Assembly (NCBI GenBank): GCA_949592205.1
Contig: CATIUR010000017.1
Span: 372,001 to 436,000 of the forward strand
Length of the DNA: 64,000 bases
Reading direction: 5' to 3'
From: Helichrysum umbraculigerum
Lineage: Eukaryota > Streptophyta > Magnoliopsida > Asterales > Asteraceae
Both the position numbers and the translations under genes were made by a program. Positions 1-8,720 of this stretch are shown here, piece after piece. The notes beneath the pieces are model-generated. The model was not told the origin of the DNA, searched no databases, and saw nothing but the letters and a program-made list of their open reading frames with translations. The stretch's first letter is position 1; each line of letters opens with the position of its first letter.

Positions 1-2
1 AT

Positions 3-1505
3 CCATCTTGGGTCGAGGCTATGCAGGAGGAACTACAGCAAATAAACAAAATGAATGTTTGGGAAATTGTTCCTCTACCCAAGGGTGCTCACTTGACGGG
101 TACTTGTTGGGTTTACCGTAACAAAATGGATGATCGTGGGGCTGTTATTCAAAATAAAGCCCGTCTGGTTTTTCAAGGATATAGTCAACTAGAGGGTATT
201 GACTATGATGAAGTTTTCGCTCCTGTCGCCCGTTTGGAATCAATTAGAATTTTTCTAGCATATGCTTCTTTTAAAGGATTCCGCGTGTATCAACTTGACG
301 TAAAGTGTGCTTTTCTATATGGAGATGTCGACGCAGTGATTTATGTGTGTCAACCTCCTGGTTTTGAAGACCCAAAGCATCCTAATCATGTTTGCAAGCT
401 GAAGAAAGCTTTGTATGGTCTTCATCAATCTCCTCGACTTTGGTATGAGCGACTTGCCAAGTACTTGCTGAAGAATGGTTTTGATAGAGGACAGATTGAT
501 AGCACGCTTTTCATCAAACGGGAAGGAGCGGATTTATTGCTTGTTCAGGTTTATGTGGACGACATAATATTTGGATCAACGAATGATCAGTTGTGCAAGG
601 ATTTTGAAGGACTGATGAAAGCTGAGTTTGAAATGAGTGCTATGGGGGAACTCACGTTCTTTCTGGGACTACAAGTCGAGCAATCTGACAATGGAATTTA
701 TATACACCAGTCAAAATATGTCACTGACATGTTGAAGCGGTATGAATTGCTCAACTGTAAACACTACGGCACTCCAATTGAAGTGAAACACAATCTTGGA
801 CCCAATGAGGACGATGAAGATTGCAAGGAGAAAGACTATCGCTCAATGATAGGCTCTCTCATGTACCTGACCGCCTCAAGACCAGATATTGTGTTTGCCG
901 TTTCACTCTGCTCTCGATTTCAAGCAAATCCGAAGGTGTCTCATATGAAGGCAGTAAAACGCATTTTTGGATATCTCGCTTATAGGCCATCTCTGGGTCT
1001 ATGGTATTCAAACGAGAAAAACTTCGAGTTAACTGCCTATTCGGATTCGGATCTTGGTGGCTGCAAGGTAGATATGAAGTCAACCACTGGAGGATGTCAG
1101 TTCCTTGGATCGCGCTTAGTTTCTTGGCAGTGTAAAAAGCAGACTGCGGTTGCTATTTCCACAGCTGAAGCCGAGTATGTTGCTACTGCCAGTTGCTGTT
1201 CTCAGGTTCTTTGGATTCAGCACCAGCTGCGCGATTACGGGTTCAATCTCTCCATGACTCCTATTTACATTGATAATACAGCTGCTATATCTATAACTCA
1301 CAATCCCGTACAGCACTCTAAGACCAAACATATTGAACTTAGGTTCCACTTCATACGGGATTGCTTTGAGAAACACCTTATAGATGTCGTACATATAGAA
1401 ACCCTTAAGCAGTGTGCGGACCTTTTCACAAAAGCCTTTTTGCGATCACGTTTTATTGAACTGGTCAATCTGATAGGTTTAAGGTTCTTTCAGTCAAAGA
1501 AATGA
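3..1505 (+). CDS. Copia pol, reverse transcriptase and RNase H (5' partial)
   Basis: C-terminal part of a Copia polyprotein, which copies element RNA into DNA. The frame is already open at base 3, where the residues before the first Met (PSWVEAM) match the usual start of the Copia RT domain, so the Met at base 21 is internal. The RT domain covers roughly the first 250 residues, with the catalytic YVDDIIFGS motif near residue 180 and the conserved SAMGELTFFLGLQ after it. RNase H follows from about residue 340, with SDSDLGG, KSTTGGCQFLG and AISTAEAEYVA. The frame is uninterrupted to TGA at 1503-1505. This is the usual C-terminal length for Sirevirus pol. Protease and integrase lie outside the window. 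Confidence 0.93.
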   Translation, partial: PSWVEAMQEELQQINKMNVWEIVPLPKGAHLTGTCWVYRNKMDDRGAVIQNKARLVFQGYSQLEGIDYDEVFAPVARLESIRIFLAYASFKGFRVYQLDVKCAFLYGDVDAVIYVCQPPGFEDPKHPNHVCKLKKALYGLHQSPRLWYERLAKYLLKNGFDRGQIDSTLFIKREGADLLLVQVYVDDIIFGSTNDQLCKDFEGLMKAEFEMSAMGELTFFLGLQVEQSDNGIYIHQSKYVTDMLKRYELLNCKHYGTPIEVKHNLGPNEDDEDCKEKDYRSMIGSLMYLTASRPDIVFAVSLCSRFQANPKVSHMKAVKRIFGYLAYRPSLGLWYSNEKNFELTAYSDSDLGGCKVDMKSTTGGCQFLGSRLVSWQCKKQTAVAISTAEAEYVATASCCSQVLWIQHQLRDYGFNLSMTPIYIDNTAAISITHNPVQHSKTKHIELRFHFIRDCFEKHLIDVVHIETLKQCADLFTKAFLRSRFIELVNLIGLRFFQSKK

Positions 1506-2724
1506 TTTGTGACTTGGATTTTTAAGTTTTTAAATTCAATTTAAAAAAAAAAAAAAAAAAATGGCAACAGCCACTCTTTATACTCTTTAGTATTAAAGAA
1601 AACGCGAGGTTGCAACATTTTTAACATAGACGTTGAAGTTGTGTCTGTAAACAACTTGGGATATGATAGTACATCGGGTGACATGCACAAAATGGAATTT
1701 TAAGGTTTATCTTGGATGTGTCAGTAGGTTTATATGACACACTTAAAACAGTTTCTATCTAAATTGTCTTCATTACACGATGTATTGGTAGGCATGATAC
1801 ACACCGGTTTGTGAGTAAGTAAGAAGTAATATTAAAACTTGTCTATTATTTTGTGAAAATTGTTATATGATGTATGACATAAGTCTTAATTGATAAATGG
1901 AAGTACTGTCATACACTGTCATAATTATTATGTAAATGTAAAATTGGCATATAGTAATAATATGGCTATTCGCCTAACTAATGGTGACTATTGTTGTACT
2001 CTCGTACAGACTTGAATCCATTAGTTATGCAAATAGTCTCAAACTTGTTATGTTCACACTAAGGGACCCTCTGTTGTACTAAGTACAGATCTGGGGCCAC
2101 TAGTATCTTCATAGTCGGTTTGATGTATGCCTAAATTTGAAGGGCAAGTGTATGTTACAAGAGAGCCGAGAAATCTTGGTCTTGTAATCTCTACCTTGCG
2201 TAAATATGCAGTGTTTTGTGTTTTACTAAAGTTTATCAGTATATCATATAATAGGTTTCACAAAATTAATATTCATACTAACAATAAAGGTTAGCTCACA
2301 AATACGGATGTCACATGTTTAGGTGGACAAACAATACCAATAATCGTCTTGAAATAATTTTTATAAAAGGTGTTTTAAATGTGCCACGTAAATTTAAAGT
2401 GGACAAATATACTGATGATCGAAATAACACTTACAATTCCTAATAAATGCATGTTATTCCGATATGATCCCTAATCAGACAAAACAACTCCGTCACCAAA
2501 AATAGAGTGTTAGTAATTTTATTTTGTCATATTTTTACTTTTTGTGATATTAAAGAAAATACCAAAAAGAATTTTTGGTTTACTTATTTCATTTTATGCT
2601 TTATTTTTATTCTAAGTTATTTTTCCCAAGTCATGAGTCATTTGGATATTATTTGCTAAAATAACGAGTAAACGGTTCTTAAACAAATTCAAAATCGACT
2701 CAAATCACACCCTAACTGCATTAT
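1506..2724 (+). other. Sirevirus A pol/env-like spacer with conserved noncoding blocks
   Basis: AT-rich sequence with no convincing ORF. Several short blocks recur in the matching spacer of Sirevirus B on the other strand. 1867-1918 matches the reverse complement of about 26700-26752 closely. 1765-1800 matches 26822-26850. Hairpin motifs of the form TTGTACT..AGTACAGA at 1994-2015 and 2071-2092 match 26531-26560 and 26617-26640. This is more conservation than the neighbouring env-like proteins show, so cis-acting or RNA function is likely. A run of about 18 A lies at 1543-1560. Confidence 0.6.
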
Positions 2725-2882
2725 GCGACGTCCCACTCAACGTCGCCTGCGACGTCCCAGCCTACGTCGCACATAGGGTTAGACTATATATAGTCTCAAC
2801 CGCAACGTAACGCGTCACACTATTCACTATTCACTTGCGACGTAGCCTGCGACGTACCATTAGCGATTTGCGACGTAGCACT
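2725..2882 (+). repeat. GCGACGT/ACGTCGC inverted-word array, promoter part (Sirevirus A)
   Basis: Alternating copies of TGCGACGT and its complement ACGTCGCA, separated by 5-15 bases, so neighbouring copies can pair as hairpins. One cluster (2725-2772) ends 11 bases upstream of the TATA-like box at 2783. A second (about 2837-2877) lies in the presumed leader exon. The same word forms an array in this element's LTR (6381-6486) and in the presumed leader intron (3201-3478). Confidence 0.85.
2783..2794 (+). promoter_or_regulatory. TATA-like box of the env-like gene (Sirevirus A)
   Basis: ACTATATATAGT stands 11 bases after the upstream word array and about 790 bases before the env-like ATG. The LTR of the same element has the same layout: an array, then TATATAAA at 6499-6506. 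This suggests an internal promoter for the env-like gene, with a start site predicted near 2815. No transcript evidence is available here. Confidence 0.5.
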
Positions 2883-2967
2883 TCTTCGAGCATTTTCGTG
2901 ATTTGTAGCCGTTTTCACTCCGATTCACTCTCTTAGTTTTCTTCTACTCGTTATTCCGCACACTTAG

Positions 2968-3572
2968 GTACCAATCTAACCTATTTTCACCGTGTAATTA
3001 TGCGATAATTGCTATGTATATATTACGGTTTAAAGGGTTACGGGTTTTGGGATAAATTCGATGGTGTATTGTATGATTTACGTGTTATAAATTATATTTT
3101 TGTGATCACCTTTGTTAGCCGCACCTTTTAGTGCGTTTGATTTTGAAAACCCCTAAATTCGATGGTTAGGGTTTCTGGGTTGGGGACGAATGTTCTTCGG
3201 TGCGACGTACGCTGCGACGTCGTGGCCTACGTCGCTCTGCTTAATTAATATTAATGGTCTACGTCGCCCTTCCTTACGTCGCCTTTACTGCGACGTCCTA
3301 CGCGACGTCCCGCACTACGTCGCTATTTTATTAATGTGATTAAATTCACAATAAATTGCAAAATGCGACGTACCTCTCGACGTCAGGCGTTGCGTCGCTT
3401 TTCAATTTTTTCTGATTTTTTGGCGACGTACTATTCTACGTCACTCTGTATTATGCGACGTCAGTGGCTACGTCGCTAGTTCCAGGAATTTTAAAAAGGT
3501 TTTACAAAAATGTAATTTTTTTTTTTTTTTGCTAACTTTTTTCGAGTTGCAATCTGTTTTTGTTTTTTGCAG
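2968..3572 (+). other. Predicted leader intron before the env-like ORF (Sirevirus A)
   Basis: A donor-like junction CACTTAG|GTACC at 2967/2968 and a strong acceptor TTTTTTGCAG ending at 3572 bracket 605 bases. The acceptor lies two bases before the ATG of the env-like ORF, and the T-run at 3515-3530 and the T-rich stretch before it suit a polypyrimidine tract. The interval contains another block of GCGACGT words. The alternative is that the AG is used with a distant donor in the 5' LTR or leader, as in a retroviral subgenomic env mRNA. Confidence 0.5.
3201..3478 (+). repeat. GCGACGT/ACGTCGC inverted-word array, intron part (Sirevirus A)
   Basis: More than a dozen copies of the same words in both orientations, for example the TGCGACGT...ACGTCGC pairs around 3203-3237, 3292-3328 and 3453-3478. 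The array sits in the presumed leader intron. The matching part of Sirevirus B carries its own word GCGAGT/ACTCGC. Confidence 0.8.
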
Positions 3573-3574
3573 AT

Positions 3575-6268
3575 ATGGCTCTTGTTTTCGAAGCGCGTCA
3601 TAATACTGCTGCTTACCTTGATGATACTTCTGATAAAGCTGCACCGTATCGTCAGATGATTGCGTTTTTGAGGCGTTCAAGGGTATTCCACGCCATTTCG
3701 GATAACACTGTGGCTTTTGGAAATTTGATCAACCCTTTCTGGAGAAACGCAAATGTTGTTACTGATAACAACGTTCGAAGACTGGTTTCTACAGTTCTTG
3801 ATACGGAAATCACTATTACAGAACAGAGTATTCGGGAACTTTTACAGCTGAACGATCAACCGAATATGCCAATCGGTTTTGATCATGTTTTCGTTTCGGG
3901 AGCTATGCAAAGGATTGGATATCCCAGGATTCCCACTGATCAGTATAGGAAAGCGAATCTCACACGTGTTTGGAGATATCTGATGCATGTGATTATCGTT
4001 TGTTTGGGAAATAGGAAAGGAGGAACGGATGGTATGAGCCGAAGTCTGGCCTCTGCCATGTTAGCGTTAGTGTACAACAAGTCGTTTAACTTCTCGGGTT
4101 TTATATTCAAGGCTATGGTTGATAATGCGAATGCCGGGGATCAGAAATGGATCTTATATCCGAGATTCATTCAGTTGCACATCAATCGTCATCATCCAGA
4201 TCTTCAAGCACAGGGTGATATCGATCAGCAATTAAAGATTTCACCGATGATGAGTCGGATCTTTACCATTTGTGCAGGTTTTGAGAAAGGGGTTGCGGCA
4301 GCAAGGGATGTTCCCTTGTTTGGTCATATTGTTGATGAGAATTACGTGCCGCCTCCGGAACCTCAGTATATGGACATTCCAGCACCACAGCAACCGCAGC
4401 AACCACTTGTGAACATTCATGTTCAAGCTGCGGGGGAGCATGTGGAGGCTATTTTGGAGAACATCGAGCAGTTTGGCCATGTTGACTCGGATCATTCAGC
4501 ATCTCATGACACGGTTGAAGGTTCTGATTCTGAAGCTGCAGAAAATGTAGGTCCTCAGGATGGGGGTCCGACGCCTGAGCACTCGGACGGTACTATTCCG
4601 CATCCCTCTGAAATGGAACGTATCCGGCGTACCGATTCATTCAGATATTTGAGAATTCAGCGTCGGATCAGGGCAGGACGTAAGTATGTACCTCCAAGGG
4701 ATACGGGGAAACGTACTCGCGGTGATGATGATTCTGCTGATGTGACTTATCGACCGAGTCGTCGTGTTCGTCGTTCAACGTCAGCAACAGCTCCAGTCAA
4801 CCCGTCCCCTCAAGATGCTTTTGAGATTCAACCGACACCATCTTTTATGCAAAAGATGATGAATGATATCCAGAGTATGCAGCAAAGGATGATAGCTCAA
4901 GATGAAAAGATTGCTGAGCAAGCTGCGCTGATCGAGGTTCAATCTAAGGAGCTTGAGGAAACGAAGATTAACGTTAATGTTTTGGAAGGCAGGTTACTTG
5001 CCTCGGGGGAGTCTGGGTCTGGGATACCCACTTTAGAGTCAAGTGAACCTGCGTCTGTAAATCCCAACCCTGTACTTGAAACTGTTAATGAAAATATTTC
5101 TGTTTTGGATTATTTTTGTGTTGATGATATTCCAGGGCAACCGAGACCGCTGGCTGTTGACTATTCATTCGCTGACTTGTCGTTTATTCAGAGAATGGCC
5201 AGTGGAGTTGGATCTGAGGAAGAAACGGAGAATGTTTTTGAAATGAATGAGGATGTTTCGATTGAAGAAGAACAGTTGAATTCAGATGAAACGTATGATG
5301 ATGCACAATCTGGAGAAGCTTACGATGGTGCACCGATTATAGAATCTGATTCAAGTGACGATGAGAGACCTGCTAAAGCTCAACATGGAGAATCTAGTTC
5401 TGCTGCTACTCCAGCTCCAGAGACACAGGCACCAGACTCAGCAGTTCCTGAAACTGAATCTTCTGATGTTCCTAAGAAGAAATTAACTGCTGAAGAAAAG
5501 AGAGAAAGAAATAAGCAATGGTGGCCTAAGGGACGCAATCCAGTTCCTATTCCAGTTAAATGTCAAGTTTATCGAGTTAGTCGAAATTATACTGGAGTTA
5601 TCAGAAGCTGGAAATGTCAGAGAAATTTGTTTATGATAAAGAGAAGAGATGGAGTTCAGTACTTCAGAATGCGTTTTGATAGATTGAGCACGTTGCCGAA
5701 AGGAGAAATAAATCGTTTAGCTCAATTGAATCTGATCAATCCGTTCGAGAATGATTATGCTGAGTTTATTCAGAGAAATTTACGTCGGGAAGTGTTATCG
5801 AAGACATATTCTAAATTGAAACCGACGTTGGGCACTCGGTATACGTGGAAAAAGAAGATTGATCCAGTCACCAAGAAGCCTATGGTTAAAGTTCACTATC
5901 CGCCTGCAAAATGTTTGACTGAGATACCTCTGGAACCTGTTCCTTATTATTTTCTGCGAAGATTCGTTAAATGGGAACTTGATCCACAGACTGGTGAAGC
6001 GGTTATTACTTTTGTTCCAGATTCTGAACCGTGGCCAGTAGTTGGAGGTATATGGAATTTGAAGCAAGCAACGTTTAGAATATATGATCCGATGAGTTTG
6101 ATTAATCTTCATGAAAAAGATTTGAGAAAACTCTACGACAATCGGATTCGGGTCGGTGGAAAGAATGAATTCAATAAATGTTTAGCCGAACAGTTTTATA
6201 ATGTGGTTACAGTTTGTGTGGCTAATGGAATTCACGCCGACGGTCAATTTCCTGCGGGCTGGGTATAA
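3575..6268 (+). CDS. Sirevirus env-like ORF, 897 aa, uninterrupted
   Basis: A large protein of unknown function in the position of the 'env-like' ORF of Sireviruses. I start it at the ATG at 3575, just after the acceptor-like TTTTTTGCAG. Order: a mostly helical N-terminal domain (about 1-265) ending near PLFGHIVDENYVPPP; a Pro/Gln and acidic linker; an Arg-rich stretch (about 370-410, RPSRRVRR); a coiled coil (about 435-490, Met/Gln/Glu-rich); an acidic Ser/Glu linker; and a basic C-terminal domain (about 650-890) with KRRDGVQYF and WELDPQTGEAV. The N-terminal, coiled-coil and C-terminal domains match the Sirevirus B gene at 20635-24826. I see no clear signal peptide or membrane anchor, so 'envelope' describes position only. 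The basic regions would suit a nucleic-acid-binding or nuclear role (inference). Confidence 0.8.
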   Translation: MALVFEARHNTAAYLDDTSDKAAPYRQMIAFLRRSRVFHAISDNTVAFGNLINPFWRNANVVTDNNVRRLVSTVLDTEITITEQSIRELLQLNDQPNMPIGFDHVFVSGAMQRIGYPRIPTDQYRKANLTRVWRYLMHVIIVCLGNRKGGTDGMSRSLASAMLALVYNKSFNFSGFIFKAMVDNANAGDQKWILYPRFIQLHINRHHPDLQAQGDIDQQLKISPMMSRIFTICAGFEKGVAAARDVPLFGHIVDENYVPPPEPQYMDIPAPQQPQQPLVNIHVQAAGEHVEAILENIEQFGHVDSDHSASHDTVEGSDSEAAENVGPQDGGPTPEHSDGTIPHPSEMERIRRTDSFRYLRIQRRIRAGRKYVPPRDTGKRTRGDDDSADVTYRPSRRVRRSTSATAPVNPSPQDAFEIQPTPSFMQKMMNDIQSMQQRMIAQDEKIAEQAALIEVQSKELEETKINVNVLEGRLLASGESGSGIPTLESSEPASVNPNPVLETVNENISVLDYFCVDDIPGQPRPLAVDYSFADLSFIQRMASGVGSEEETENVFEMNEDVSIEEEQLNSDETYDDAQSGEAYDGAPIIESDSSDDERPAKAQHGESSSAATPAPETQAPDSAVPETESSDVPKKKLTAEEKRERNKQWWPKGRNPVPIPVKCQVYRVSRNYTGVIRSWKCQRNLFMIKRRDGVQYFRMRFDRLSTLPKGEINRLAQLNLINPFENDYAEFIQRNLRREVLSKTYSKLKPTLGTRYTWKKKIDPVTKKPMVKVHYPPAKCLTEIPLEPVPYYFLRRFVKWELDPQTGEAVITFVPDSEPWPVVGGIWNLKQATFRIYDPMSLINLHEKDLRKLYDNRIRVGGKNEFNKCLAEQFYNVVTVCVANGIHADGQFPAGWV

Positions 6269-6299
6269 AGAAGATTTTTGAAGACCAAGCTGAAGACAC

Positions 6300-6308
6300 G
6301 GGGGAGTT
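6300..6308 (+). other. Polypurine tract of Sirevirus A
   Basis: GGGGGAGTT lies directly before the LTR start TGTTGG at 6309, where plus-strand DNA synthesis would be primed. Sirevirus B has AAGGGGGAGTC in the same position (minus strand, 20579-20590). Confidence 0.8.
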
Positions 6309-6380
6309 TGTTGGTACATGTTTGTGTCTGTCAGTTGGTCTAGCTCGTAGTTTGTAATTAGAATTGAGTTTCCTGATTCC

Positions 6381-6486
6381 TGCGACGTTGGCTGTAACGT
6401 CGCAGGTGCGACGTCAGGTATTGGGCCTGCGACGTAGTCAACGTCGCATGGGCTTGGGCCTGCGACGTCGTGTGCGACGTCGCAGG
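6381..6486 (+). repeat. GCGACGT/ACGTCGC word array in the Sirevirus A LTR
   Basis: Five TGCGACGT and several ACGTCGCA copies alternate as potential hairpins. The array ends 12 bases before the TATA box at 6499. The same word and spacing recur in front of the env-like gene (2725-2772). Confidence 0.85.
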
Positions 6487-6498
6487 TGCCAGATTTTG

Positions 6499-6506
6499 TA
6501 TATAAA
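6499..6506 (+). promoter_or_regulatory. LTR TATA box of Sirevirus A
   Basis: TATATAAA with the following ACG matches the Sirevirus B LTR (TATATAAACG, minus strand, 20268-20275). It stands 12 bases downstream of the word array. It is the likely core promoter for the genomic RNA. Confidence 0.65.
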
Positions 6507-6717
6507 CGTTTTACGTTTTCTGTTTTAGGGTTGACGAAACCCTAAACACAATTAGTCGAATCCACCTGTAATCTGATCGGTTATAATCAATATACATGCG
6601 TTTTGTTCTTATTCTATTGTGTTTGATTATTCATTGTGTTCGTGTGATAACTTAATCGTTGATTCCGCAAACGATTGAGTGACTCGGTTCGTATAGATCC
6701 AAGGTTAGGGACAAACA

Positions 6718-8308
6718 ATAATTAACTGAAAACTTGAGATGATTCAATTGTCAAGCCCGAATTCACGACCTAGCACCTCACATAAGGATAAGTGTTTAAA
6801 TCACTCACTCTCAACCTATACAACTACAGGGTAAGGAAATGAACAATATAACACTCAATCTAGCCAAGTCGTGATGTAATGTTACCATAGGCTTGCAAAA
6901 GGATCAAATCTCCACTGACTAAGGCATGAGCACCAAGTAAAGTCTCAAAGGAGGTATTCTAAATAGTGTCGTAACATATATAGGTGTGTACATATGGAAA
7001 GAGGAAGGTTGACACAACAATTGGTACAAAGTAGTAGTCAAAACCCATAAAAAGTAAAGAAATATTGCCTAATAATTTCTCAATGTGACAGTAATAAACA
7101 TAGGATTCATGTGTTAATTCAATCAGAATTACATCTCACATTCACTTAACATTTCATCATTCGTCAATTCTCAACATGTAATTCATTATAATTTACACTT
7201 ATGATGATTGAAATAATTGCATTCTATGACTTTCTATGAACCCTGTGTAGCGAACTTTCGGACCAACCATCCTAGACCGGATAAAGGCCTTTAGTGGCTA
7301 GGTGTAAAACACCCCTCGGGAACTACTTGTTCAGGAATTCAAAGGCCATTTAGTTGACTACAATTATTCAATCCTTAACTTTAAGCTCAATTTCATTCAT
7401 TTCCATAACTTAAGTTGTTTTCAACTATCAATCATTCAACTTCATAACTCAACAACTTCATTCACAGAACTTAACAACTAGAATCCTTTTAGAACGATTT
7501 AAGTCACATTTTAAATCAACATCCATTAAAAATCTATTAGGCAACATTTACAAAAATAAAAGGTTCGGGAATTGACTACACAAAAACAAGGCTAAAATTT
7601 TTATGGAACGAATGTGGAAGTGTCTACGGGTTTCTTAGCACTAAAAGTGAGTGCTAACGACCTGGGTGGACTGGGTATCAATTGGTTTAAAAGAAAAATC
7701 AGATCCTAAATAATCAAGATTCCTTGACCGATTATAGAGATTCGTACTAATCAAATAAATGATCAATAACAGACTCGATAATTGGTTAGGAGATCAAAAT
7801 TATTAGGATTAAGCTCCAAGTCCTAAAGAATACCTCTTTATCATACTACTTCACCTATATCACCTTTCAGTGATCTCACAGCGGTCTCGAAATGCATCAC
7901 TAAGGCAAGTTCTAGAACAAACTACATACACCGGCACACTCATAGCAACAACAAACATATAAACACTAAAGGTAAGTGTTTTTCTCGATAAGGCTCAATA
8001 TCTCACAATCTAATAGTGGAGCTACAAATGTGCTAGTCATGCAATTCGCCCAATGAGGTTGCTTATGACACATCTCTTAACAAAGATTTTCATGCAAGAG
8101 GGAGAATTAAGTTACTTTTACTAATATTAAACCTACATTTCAAAGCAACTAATCCTATGAGGACAAAACAATTTCTAGCAAACTATCATTTCTTGGCCCG
8201 TTATTGGGATTCGTAAAGTTCTATCGGAAAACCGAGATCGATAACAGACCCGATAAGAGGCTAGAAACAATAGCTTACCAAAAAATTTTAAATTCTAGTG
8301 AATTTACA
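6718..8308 (-). other. Athila 3' noncoding tail
   Basis: About 1.6 kb without a credible ORF. It contains two diverged copies of one block, around 7710-7795 and 8190-8270, each with a GATTCGTA core followed by GATCRATAACAGACYCGATAA. I see no LTR ends and no match to 17866-19321. It is read as the untranslated region between ORF1 and the missing 3' LTR. Confidence 0.5.
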
Positions 8309-8327
8309 CCCCTCCCCACACTTAAGA
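8309..8327 (-). other. Purine-rich tract after the Athila ORF1 gene
   Basis: On the minus strand CTTAAGTGTGGGGAGGGG. A similar TTTAAGTGTGGGGATG tract lies at about 11072-11088, inside the ORF1 intron. This looks like a polypurine tract, but no LTR follows it, so its role as the plus-strand primer is uncertain. Confidence 0.45.
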
Positions 8328-8720
8328 CTTGCATTGTCCTCAATGCAATAACAAAAAGAACAACACAATGCAATAACACTTAGGGATGTAAAAGGGAACG
8401 AGTACTTCCCCGGGGATAAATGCAGAATGGTTGATGGAATGCCAAGAAATTGTTGTCGCTGAACTTACTGCCAGCATATGCACATGATTCCATTCCAAAA
8501 GCATTCTATAAACAAAATAAAAATAAAAAGGAAAAGAAGAAAGAAAAAGAAAAACACAGAAAATAACATATAACTAAGGATAGGATGTGTGACACTGCAC
8601 AAATCGTGCCCGAGTACCAACACATTAAGTCTAGACAAGATCCAAATATATGAAATTAAGTTCTAACATCCGACATAAATCAAATAAACTGAGTCCAACA
8701 CAACTAAAGAACAAGATAAA

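Larger units (their letters stand above)
1..6717 (+). mobile_element. Sirevirus A (Copia LTR retrotransposon), 5' part outside window
   Basis: Reading left to right: Copia-type reverse transcriptase/RNase H, a 2.1-kb noncoding spacer, a large env-like ORF, a polypurine tract and an LTR. This order, with an extra ORF between pol and the 3' LTR, is that of the Sirevirus lineage of Copia elements. The LTR starts TGTTGGTACATG and ends GGGACAAACA. Sirevirus B further right has the same plan and similar LTR ends (TGTTGAGACA...GGGACTTACA). The 5' LTR, gag, protease and integrase lie left of the window, so neither target duplication nor age can be read. The base after the LTR starts Athila-like noncoding DNA, so this element probably inserted into the Athila element. 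Confidence 0.85.
6309..6717 (+). repeat. 3' LTR of Sirevirus A (409 bp)
   Basis: It begins TGTTGGTACATG right after the polypurine tract and ends GGGACAAACA. The ends parallel the Sirevirus B LTR. Inside are a word array at 6381-6486 and TATATAAA at 6499-6506, followed by a leader-like stretch. The partner LTR is outside the window, so the right border is inferred from similarity to the end of the B LTR. Confidence 0.75.

Noticed and set aside
3575..6268. Calling the env-like ORF a true retroviral envelope glycoprotein
   Set aside because: No signal peptide, fusion-peptide-like segment or convincing membrane anchor; the protein is acidic/basic with a coiled coil. Only the genomic position is env-like.
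6718..8309. 3' LTR of the Athila element
   Set aside because: It lies where an LTR could follow the purine tract, but no stretch matches the 5' LTR at 17866-19321.
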